From Pseudomonadota bacterium (GTDB taxonomy: Bacteria; Myxococcota; Polyangia; GCA-2747355; JACKDQ01): a stretch of DNA of 7,946 nucleotides. Position 1 is the first letter of the stretch; every line of letters starts with the position of its first letter. Shown here one piece after another: positions 1 through 6,804 of the stretch. A program made the position numbers and the translations under genes. The stretch spans positions 1 to 7,946 of the forward strand of contig JAUVBO010000090.1 in assembly GCA_030591195.1 (NCBI GenBank). Reading direction: 5' to 3'. The notes below the pieces were generated by a model. It did no database searches. It was not told where the DNA came from and saw only the letters and a list, made by a program, of their open reading frames with translations.

Positions 1-3
1 ACG

Positions 4-1398
4 ATGCGCCCCTACGACAGGCTCGGCTTCGCCCGCTTCACCGAGTTGCCCCGGCAGGGCCAGCCCCACCAGGAGGTCCTCTCGACGATGCAGGGGATCG
101 CCGATCACGAGCGCGAGTCCTGGTCCGACGGCTTCGCCTCCGGGGCGGTCTACCACGGCGACCAGGCGCACATCGACTTCCTCAACCAGGTCTACGCGAT
201 CAACTCCCAGGCCAACCCGCTGCACGCCGACCTCTGGCCGAGCGGCGCGAAGTACGAGGCAGAGATCGTGGCGATGACCGCCCACATGCTCGGTGGCCAG
301 GCGGCGAGCGAGAGGGAGGCCGGGGAGGCACGAGACGAGATCTGTGGCACGGTCACCTCGGGCGGGACCGAGAGCATCCTGCTGGCGATGAAGTCCTACC
401 GCGACCTCGCTCGCGACCGCCGTCGGATCCGTTCGCCCGAGATGGTGCTGCCGGTCACCGCCCACGCGGCCTTCGACAAGGCATGTCAGTACTTCAACAT
501 CAAGCCGGTGCGGATCCCGATCGACGAGAGCTGCCGGGCCGACGTGGGCGAGGTGCGGCGGGCGATCTCGCGTCGCACGATCGTCGTCGTCGGCTCGTCG
601 CCGAGTTTTCCCCACGGCGCCATCGACCCGATCGAGCCGATGTCGGAGATCGCCCACGCCCGGGGGGTAGGCTTCCACACCGACGCCTGCCTCGGCGGCT
701 TCGTCCTGCCGTGGGCCACCCGGCTCGGCTATCCGGTGCCGCGGTTCGACTTCCGCCTGCCGGGCGTGACCTCGATCTCGGCCGACACCCACAAGTACGG
801 CTACGCGGCCAAGGGCACCTCGGTGGTGCTCTACCGCGGCCGCACCCTGCGTCACTACCAGTACTACACCATCGACGACTGGCCCGGCGGGCTCTACTTC
901 TCGCCGACCCTCGCCGGCAGCCGCCCGGGCGCGTTGAGCGCCGCCTGCTGGGCAGCGATGGTCTCCCAGGGCGAGCAGGGCTACCTCGACTCGACCCGGG
1001 CGATCCTCGAGACGGCGCGGACGATCCGCAGCGGCGTCGAGTCGATCCCCGGTCTGCGGGTGCTGGTTGATCCCCTGTGGGTCATCGCCTTCGCCACCCG
1101 GGACCAGGGGACCGACGTCTACCGGGTGATGGACGCGATGACCAAGCGCGGCTGGTCACTCAACGGGCTGCACCACCCACCGTGCGTCCACATCTGCGTC
1201 ACCCTGCGCCACACCCAGCCGGGGGTGGCAGAGCGGTTCATCGACGACCTCCGGCTGGCGGTGGAGCAGGTCCGCGCCGAGCCAAAGGGCGAGGGCGGCG
1301 GCATGGCCCCGGTCTACGGCATCGCCGCGACGATGCCCGTGCGCGGCGTGGTGGGCGACGTGCTGCGCCGCTTCGCCGACCGGCTCTACGAGGTCTAG
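4..1398 (+). CDS. PLP-dependent sphingosine-1-phosphate lyase-like / group II decarboxylase family enzyme
   Basis: A 464-aa fold-type I pyridoxal-phosphate enzyme that most resembles sphingosine-1-phosphate lyases. These split phosphorylated long-chain bases into a fatty aldehyde and phosphoethanolamine. Visible motifs: TSGGTES (118-124, cofactor phosphate loop), HAAFDKA (154-160, His stacking on the ring), HTDACLGGF (225-233, with Asp227 expected to hold the pyridine nitrogen) and [11 protein letters not shown] (261-271). Lys264 is the expected Schiff-base lysine; Lys270 matches the second active-site lysine conserved in bacterial S1P lyases. The C-terminal part with MAPVYGIAA (near 434-442) also fits that family. 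There is no N-terminal membrane anchor, unlike eukaryotic forms, so it should be cytosolic. The ATG lies 3 bases from the window edge and the frame is open upstream, so the true start may be outside. The exact substrate is inferred; a related amino-acid decarboxylase is the main alternative. It is convergent with the next gene. Confidence 0.9.
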   Translation: MRPYDRLGFARFTELPRQGQPHQEVLSTMQGIADHERESWSDGFASGAVYHGDQAHIDFLNQVYAINSQANPLHADLWPSGAKYEAEIVAMTAHMLGGQAASEREAGEARDEICGTVTSGGTESILLAMKSYRDLARDRRRIRSPEMVLPVTAHAAFDKACQYFNIKPVRIPIDESCRADVGEVRRAISRRTIVVVGSSPSFPHGAIDPIEPMSEIAHARGVGFHTDACLGGFVLPWATRLGYPVPRFDFRLPGVTSISADTHKYGYAAKGTSVVLYRGRTLRHYQYYTIDDWPGGLYFSPTLAGSRPGALSAACWAAMVSQGEQGYLDSTRAILETARTIRSGVESIPGLRVLVDPLWVIAFATRDQGTDVYRVMDAMTKRGWSLNGLHHPPCVHICVTLRHTQPGVAERFIDDLRLAVEQVRAEPKGEGGGMAPVYGIAATMPVRGVVGDVLRRFADRLYEV

Positions 1399-1405
1399 AC
1401 GGGGT

Positions 1406-3205
1406 CTAGTTGTTCGAGGCCGTGACGGTGGTGGTCTTGGTGTAGGTCTCGGTCTCGGACTGGGCCGAGGGACAGAGGCTCGTGTCGCTGACGGTGACGT
1501 AGACCTGCTCGTTGGCACAGAAGGTGTCGTTGGACGGGTCGATGGTGCAGCTGCCGCCGGAGCAGCTCCAGCCGGTCCAGCCGTAGCTGTACGAACCGTT
1601 GCCGCCGCTGACCACCGCGTCGTAGATCGCCGCGTCACCAGAGGTGCAGACGTTGCCGAGGGCCCGCGGCGTGAGGCTGACGGTGATCGGCGCGTAGGGC
1701 GTGGCAGAGTCGGCGTGGGTCGCCGTGCAGGTGAGGTCGGTGCGCGGGTCGGTCACCGTCACCGTGCCGGTGTAGGACTGGGCCGCGGGGTTGACGGCTA
1801 CCGAGCCGCTGAGGCTGGTCGACGACGTCGGCGACGGCGTGCCTCCGCTGTCGCCGGAGAAGGCCCAGACGACCGCGGCGCTACCGGGCGCGCTGCCGCC
1901 GGTGACCGTCGCACCGTAGCCGAAGGAGCTGGTGCAGGTGGCTGTCAGGTCGGCGCTGACGCCGATCTTGGCGTAGACGTCGATCTGGTCGAGGGTCGCT
2001 TGTCCCGAGCAGCCGGTGCCGGGGTCGGTCGCCGTGACGGTGCCCTTGTAGGCGCCAGGCGTGATGTCGAGGTAGCCGTCGCAGCTGCTCGAGGTGCCCA
2101 CCGTGTTGCCCGCGGCGTCCTCGAAGACCCAGCTGCAGGTGGCGCCGGTCACGGGCTGACCGTCGATGCCGAGCAGGTCGGCATCGTAGCCGAAGCGCGG
2201 GTCACAGCTCGGGGTCAGCTTGGCGCTCGCCGAGACGTCGCCGAAGTTGAACTGGCGGGGGCCGGCGAGGTCCTTGAGGTCTGGCGTGGTGCCGCCCGAG
2301 CCCGACGACCGGGTGATCACCGAGCCGTAGAACTTGGCGCCGCAGATCGAGCCGCCAGTGAAGATCGCGGTCCGCACGGCGGCCTCGGCGAACAGCTCGG
2401 GCTCGAGGTCGCCACCGCTGAGCGCCTGCTTCGAGACGCCGTCGCTGCCCCAGCTGCCAGGGTTGATGTTCCGCTCGTTGACCGCCACGGCCTCGATCGA
2501 AGAGTTGTCCTTGGCCCAGAGGGTCGCGTCCTTGAAGTCGATCGCATCCACCGCGCCGACGTCGCTGCGGGTCGCGATGGCGGTGTAGGCCTCGAGCAGC
2601 GGCGTCGCGCTCGGCTGGAAGTGGCCGGAGAACAGCACGTCGCCGGGGCTGATGTCATAAACTAGCCGCTTCTCGCCAGCCTTGCAGGGGGCCTCACCGG
2701 CGGCCAGCCGGGGCGCGTTCTTGGTGAAGATCCAGTAGTAGCCGGCGTCGCCGTTGTTGTTGGCCCGCTGCACGGCGAGGTAGGCGTACTCTTGGTTGTT
2801 GGCCACGCCGACGTAGGTCAGGTCCATCTTGGACAGGACTTTCGAGTCGGCCACGCACTCGTTGGACCGGGGAAACGAGGAGGGATCCCGGTCCGAGTCC
2901 GGGTCGTTGAGATCCTGCAGGCGGTGATTGGCGGTCGGAAGGTCGCTCCAGTCGATCCACTGGTCATCGGCCGGCGCCGGCGTTGGCGAGGGCACCTTGT
3001 ACGGAGGCGTGTCGCGCAGCACATCGGCGTCGCCCGGGCCTCCGCTCTCCTCGTCGATCTCTAGGTACTTGGAGTTGAAGGTCTCGAGCGGGTCGGCGAG
3101 CGCCTTGACCACGGACGTTGCCGGGGTTTGGCGACCCTCGGCACCGCAGGCGGCGATGGCAGTTGTCAGGAAAATACCGGACAAAAAACGCGCTGTTATA
3201 GTCAT
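1406..3205 (-). CDS. Large surface lipoprotein with three Ig/PKD-like C-terminal repeats
   Basis: A 599-aa exported lipoprotein of no family I can name. Residues 1-19 form a signal peptide (Arg6, hydrophobic 7-19) ending in the lipobox IAAC with lipidated Cys20. The next residue is Gly, so no inner-membrane retention signal is seen. A Pro/Asp-rich stretch (about 65-110) leads to an unrecognised domain (about 115-320) with Cys117, Cys174 and Cys288. Three related beta-rich repeats follow at about 327-413, 416-506 and 507-593. Each opens with a beta strand and a Cys (334, 424, 520), continues with an FGYxA-type or IYDAVVSGG strand and a W-centred strand, and the first two close with a TVTxTDP strand. 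They recall PKD/SprB-type repeats of secreted proteins. The tail is Thr-rich (TYTKTTTVTASNN). The ATG is supported by GGAG 9 nt upstream (3215-3218, minus strand). Cell-surface adhesion or matrix contact is likely but unproven. Confidence 0.85.
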   Translation of the reverse strand: MTITARFLSGIFLTTAIAACGAEGRQTPATSVVKALADPLETFNSKYLEIDEESGGPGDADVLRDTPPYKVPSPTPAPADDQWIDWSDLPTANHRLQDLNDPDSDRDPSSFPRSNECVADSKVLSKMDLTYVGVANNQEYAYLAVQRANNNGDAGYYWIFTKNAPRLAAGEAPCKAGEKRLVYDISPGDVLFSGHFQPSATPLLEAYTAIATRSDVGAVDAIDFKDATLWAKDNSSIEAVAVNERNINPGSWGSDGVSKQALSGGDLEPELFAEAAVRTAIFTGGSICGAKFYGSVITRSSGSGGTTPDLKDLAGPRQFNFGDVSASAKLTPSCDPRFGYDADLLGIDGQPVTGATCSWVFEDAAGNTVGTSSSCDGYLDITPGAYKGTVTATDPGTGCSGQATLDQIDVYAKIGVSADLTATCTSSFGYGATVTGGSAPGSAAVVWAFSGDSGGTPSPTSSTSLSGSVAVNPAAQSYTGTVTVTDPRTDLTCTATHADSATPYAPITVSLTPRALGNVCTSGDAAIYDAVVSGGNGSYSYGWTGWSCSGGSCTIDPSNDTFCANEQVYVTVSDTSLCPSAQSETETYTKTTTVTASNN

Positions 3206-3587
3206 TGCTGGGTTCTCCGTTCATGTGTTCGAGGGGGGTTCGACCACCGCACCACCGTAGGCGCATGTCGCACATCTACGCCCATTAGGTGTTCCGGGTT
3301 ACCACGGAAAAGGGACTTTCACGGTCCTAGATTGAGAGGCGCGTCGTCAGCTGCCCCCCGTTCATGGAATGCCGTCACCGTCACGACCACGCCTCCGCCA
3401 CCTAACGCCCAGGTCATGGCTTACGAAAAATGCCTCCTGAACGTCCCGACAATTGACTACATCCTCACAGATCCACCCATGTCACAATGTAGGACTGAGC
3501 AAAACCGCAATTCGAGGCGCCCTTGCTCGGATCCACGCGGGCGGAGCGGCGGGGACCTGCTCGACGGGGCCCGAGCCATGCTCCTGT

Positions 3588-3641
3588 CAGATAGGCGCGG
3601 TAGTGCCAGGCTGGCTCTATCCGATGAGCCAGATAGGCGCG
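3588..3641. repeat. Direct and inverted repeat cluster, candidate upstream activator site
   Basis: Two identical 12-bp copies of CAGATAGGCGCG lie at 3588-3599 and 3630-3641, 42 bp apart start to start, which is about four helical turns. Between them is a perfect inverted repeat CTGGCTC (3611-3617) / GAGCCAG (3626-3632) with an 8-nt spacer, and an overlapping one GCCAG-G-CTGGC (3605-3615). CTATC at 3617-3621 mirrors GATAG at 3590-3594 and 3632-3636. The cluster is centred about 116 bp upstream of the predicted start of transcription of the downstream lipoprotein gene. That is the usual range for sites bound by sigma-54 enhancer-binding proteins. The repeats are seen directly; the binding role is inferred. 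Confidence 0.5.
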
Positions 3642-3703
3642 CAGGAACATGACGGCTTGTGCTAAATGGCTGCAGAAAATATGTGCTTGTCGTGTTTGCG
3701 GCA

Positions 3704-3720
3704 CTGGCCCATACCCTGCA
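3704..3720 (+). promoter_or_regulatory. Putative sigma-54 (-24/-12) promoter of the Cys-rich lipoprotein gene
   Basis: The sequence CTGGCCCATACCCTGCA has GG (3706-3707) and GC (3718-3719) exactly 10 nt apart, with CTGGC and TGCA matching the sigma-54 consensus YTGGCACGrNNNTTGCW apart from a few positions. Transcription would begin near 3731, giving a leader of about 28 nt before the ATG at 3759, with GGGGTGA (3748-3754) as a possible ribosome site. An A/T-rich patch (about 3663-3683) lies between this element and the repeat cluster upstream and could bend. GG-N10-GC alone is common by chance in GC-rich DNA, so the call depends on the extra matches and the position. Confidence 0.42.
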
Positions 3721-3758
3721 TCCACGGATTGGGCACTAAACGGGGGTGGGGTGACCTG

Positions 3759-4343
3759 ATGAGAAGCTGGCGATCGACGACAACAGGGTTAGCGGGACTG
3801 GCGGTCGCGGTGGCGCTGCTTGCCGCGTGCTCGAGTCGGATCACGAGGGAGGCCGACGGCGCGGCGCCTGGCACCGACCAGTCTCTGCCCGACCAGTCTC
3901 TGCCCGACACCGCAGCGGGGGCCGACACGACGACGCCCGGCCGCTGCGAGCCGTGCACCGATCCGACGATCTGTTGCCCGCCAGAGTCGCTGCTCTGCGT
4001 CGGCACGCCGGACGAGGGCGTGGTCTGCAGCTGCGACGCGCTGTGGGACTGCAACATCACGCGAGACGCCTGTGCCCAGCCGCTGCCCGGTGGCTCCGCC
4101 GGGGACTACGACTGCGACCTGGTCGGAGCTCAGGTCGTCTGTAACCTGCCGGGCTCAGCCGACGAGCCCCCCTTCGACTCCGCACAGACGAACTGGAGCT
4201 GCGCTCACGACGCGGCGGCCCAGATCTGGCGCTGCCAGCGGGCCTACGCCAACCCCTGCAACAGCGCCGCGGGGGTCGCCCAGTGGTCGTGCAAGATGCT
4301 GGACGACGGCGGGGCCAGGAAGCTCAGGTGCGACCGGATCTGA
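3759..4343 (+). CDS. Small cysteine-rich lipoprotein
   Basis: A 194-aa exported lipoprotein of unknown function. The signal peptide spans 1-23 (Arg2, Arg5, hydrophobic 11-23) and ends in the lipobox LAAC with Cys24 followed by Ser-Ser. An Asp/Ala/Pro/Thr-rich linker (about 30-60) contains the tandem duplication DQSLP-DQSLP. The rest is dense in cysteine: 16 besides the lipobox Cys, at 63, 66, 72, 73, 80, 90, 92, 98, 105, 119, 128, 148, 159, 167, 178 and 191. The even number suits disulfide pairing outside the cytoplasm. The C-terminal half repeats a unit with an aromatic residue two before a Cys and a second Cys 9-13 later: YDC...C (119/128), WSC...C (148/159) and WSC...C (178/191). The frame is open back to 3666, but the start at 3759 is chosen because the signal peptide begins there, just after GGGGTGA. 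The codons look like those of its neighbours. A sigma-54-like promoter lies upstream. Confidence 0.82.
   Translation: MRSWRSTTTGLAGLAVAVALLAACSSRITREADGAAPGTDQSLPDQSLPDTAAGADTTTPGRCEPCTDPTICCPPESLLCVGTPDEGVVCSCDALWDCNITRDACAQPLPGGSAGDYDCDLVGAQVVCNLPGSADEPPFDSAQTNWSCAHDAAAQIWRCQRAYANPCNSAAGVAQWSCKMLDDGGARKLRCDRI
3876..3905 (+). repeat. Tandem 15-bp duplication in lipoprotein linker
   Basis: GACCAGTCTCTGCCC occurs twice back to back (3876-3890 and 3891-3905), identical at the DNA level and followed by another GAC. It encodes DQSLP twice in the flexible linker after the lipid anchor. Identity at all 15 bases suggests a recent slippage event in a spacer where length is free to vary. Confidence 0.85.
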
Positions 4344-4524
4344 GCTCGATCCGCGCTGGAGGAGTCGACGGCGCTAGGCAGAGCGGGCGGGACGATCACT
4401 CCGAGTCGGCTCGAAGCACCTCAGTTTGCTGTCAGCACGGCCTGCATCGAGTGCGCGCAGCGCGATTGGGGTGAGCCCGGCGCGGCAGCGGCGGGCGAGG
4501 GGGCGGGGACAGCCCCTTGTCAGC

Positions 4525-4971
4525 TCAGTTCTCGGTCGTCACGACGTTGTCGTACTCGATCTCGAAGCGCAGCTTGTGCTTGGCCTCTTCCTGGGCCAGG
4601 GCGAGGAAGCTGTCCGTGAGATCCTTGTCGGTGGTCGCCGCGGCGATGTCCGAGTAGAGCCTGAAGGCCGCCTTCTCGCGCTTCATCGCGAGGATCAAGG
4701 CGTCCTGGTAGTCCATGTCTTCCCTGGCCTCGACGTCGACGACGTAGTCGGCGATCTTCAGATCCAAGATCTTCTTGTCGGTCGGGGCGAAGCGCTTGCC
4801 AGCCTTGATCGCCTCGAGCTTGGCCTTGTGGCCCGCCTCTTCCTTGGCGAAGGCGGTGAAGGTCTCCCTCATCGTCGTCACCTTGTTGGCCAGGCCGACG
4901 TAGAAGTCGTGGGCATCCTGCTCGCGGGCTATGGCGTAGTCGAGGACATCGTCAACGCTTGTCGATTCCAT
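4525..4971 (-). CDS. Ferritin-like diiron protein (rubrerythrin-type four-helix bundle, no rubredoxin domain)
   Basis: A 148-aa all-helical protein of the ferritin-like / erythrin superfamily. The diiron ligand pattern is complete: Glu17 (helix 1), Glu45-x-x-His48 (helix 2), Glu99 (helix 3) and Glu129-x-x-His132 (helix 4). Each ExxH sits in a similar KEEAGHK or QEEAKHK setting, the internal pseudo-symmetry typical of the family. The C-terminal CxxC rubredoxin domain of classical rubrerythrins is absent and there is no cysteine at all, so electrons would have to come from a separate partner if it is a peroxidase. Iron storage or a structural stress role is also possible. There is no signal peptide, so it should be cytosolic. 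It follows the FHA protein by 58 nt on the same strand and is probably the last gene of the kinase operon, though a promoter of its own in the gap cannot be excluded. The ribosome site before its ATG is weak. Confidence 0.88.
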   Translation of the reverse strand: MESTSVDDVLDYAIAREQDAHDFYVGLANKVTTMRETFTAFAKEEAGHKAKLEAIKAGKRFAPTDKKILDLKIADYVVDVEAREDMDYQDALILAMKREKAAFRLYSDIAAATTDKDLTDSFLALAQEEAKHKLRFEIEYDNVVTTEN

Positions 4972-5029
4972 GGTCTGTCGTCTTTCGTTGTGCTGACGCT
5001 GGAGGGCTACGGCCGAGGCGCCAGTCCGG

Positions 5030-5401
5030 TTATTTCTTGAGTGGGGATTCGATCCGCACGGTGGGGCAATCGAAGGCGCCTTTGCCGTCGGTGCCCTCGA
5101 ACCAGAGCATGAAGCTCCCGACGACGATCCGATCGCCGACGGTGACCTCGGCGGCTCGCACCGGCTCGCCGTTGACCAGCACGCCGTTGTAGCTCTCGAG
5201 GTCCTCGATCAAGTACTTGTCTCCGTCTGGTGAGCGAACCATCCGCGCGTGGAATCGGGAGATGGTGATGTCCGGGAGCTGGACGACGTTTTCCATGTCG
5301 CGGCCGATGGTGATCTCATCGGCCTTGCCGGCGAGCGCCACGCTGGTGACGTCACCTTCCTCGTCTCGAATGTGCAGCTTCGCCAGCGGAGCGTCTTTCA
5401 T
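5030..5401 (-). CDS. Stand-alone FHA domain protein
   Basis: A 123-aa cytosolic protein made almost wholly of one forkhead-associated domain (about 8-102), a phosphothreonine-binding module. Conserved positions: Gly33-Arg34, Ser48-Arg49-x-His51 in ISRFHA, and Asn72 in LESYNGV, where the more usual STNGT is changed. A short tail follows with Thr114 in PTVRIES. It is likely an adaptor or a substrate of the kinase at the head of the operon. The start is uncertain: the ATG at 5401 sits 7 nt after a GGA and just before the FHA fold, while an in-frame TTG at 5449 would overlap the upstream stop by 4 nt and add 16 residues (139 aa). I prefer the ATG because the extra residues look like linker and the TTG has no ribosome site. 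Confidence 0.85.
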   Translation of the reverse strand: MKDAPLAKLHIRDEEGDVTSVALAGKADEITIGRDMENVVQLPDITISRFHARMVRSPDGDKYLIEDLESYNGVLVNGEPVRAAEVTVGDRIVVGSFMLWFEGTDGKGAFDCPTVRIESPLKK

Positions 5402-5445
5402 TTGGCTTTCCAGTGATCCAGGGTCGCTCTGACCACGCCGGTTTG

Positions 5446-6800
<1,355 letters not shown>

Positions 6801-6804
<4 letters not shown>

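Larger units (their letters stand above)
3206..3758. other. 553-bp intergenic region between divergent lipoprotein genes
   Basis: This stretch separates the start of the large lipoprotein (minus) from the start of the Cys-rich lipoprotein (plus). Short open frames cross it on both strands, but none has a convincing start, ribosome site or recognisable protein, and several run into the neighbouring genes. What can be supported is a repeat cluster at 3588-3641, an A/T-rich patch at about 3663-3683, and a -24/-12-type promoter at 3704-3720. On the minus-strand side the only clear signal is the ribosome binding site of the large lipoprotein at 3215-3218. I see no tRNA, terminator or mobile-element end here. 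Confidence 0.6.

Noticed and set aside
1715..2665. 316-aa open frame on the plus strand
   Set aside because: It is antisense to the large lipoprotein and rich in Ala/Arg/Gly/Val, the typical shadow of a GC-rich gene. The minus-strand frame has a signal peptide, lipobox and ribosome site.
3270..3283. Minus-strand GG-N10-GC element upstream of the large lipoprotein
   Set aside because: Only the core dinucleotides and a few other bases match the sigma-54 consensus, and chance hits of this quality are expected in a gap of this size.
3453..3458. TTGACT as a sigma-70 -35 box on the plus strand
   Set aside because: No acceptable -10 box lies 16-18 nt downstream; the nearest CACAAT is too far (24 nt).
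3611..3632. Inverted repeat CTGGCTC/GAGCCAG as a terminator
   Set aside because: No T run follows and no gene ends nearby; its place in the repeat cluster suits a protein-binding site better.
3128..3652. 174-aa open frame on the plus strand across the intergenic gap
   Set aside because: It begins inside the large lipoprotein gene on the opposite strand, has no recognisable domain and no good start signal.
3465..3725. 86-aa open frame on the minus strand in the gap
   Set aside because: It would cover the repeat cluster and promoter-like element, has no ribosome site and no recognisable sequence.
3666..3758. Upstream extension of the Cys-rich lipoprotein to an ATG at 3666
   Set aside because: The extension would put 31 residues ahead of a good signal peptide and would include the promoter-like element in coding sequence.
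4505..4516. GGGG-ACAG-CCCC hairpin between the convergent genes as a terminator
   Set aside because: The stem is only 4 bp and there is no T tract on either strand.
4426..5040. 204-aa open frame on the plus strand
   Set aside because: It lies opposite the ferritin-like gene, whose diiron ligands show that the minus strand is the coding one.
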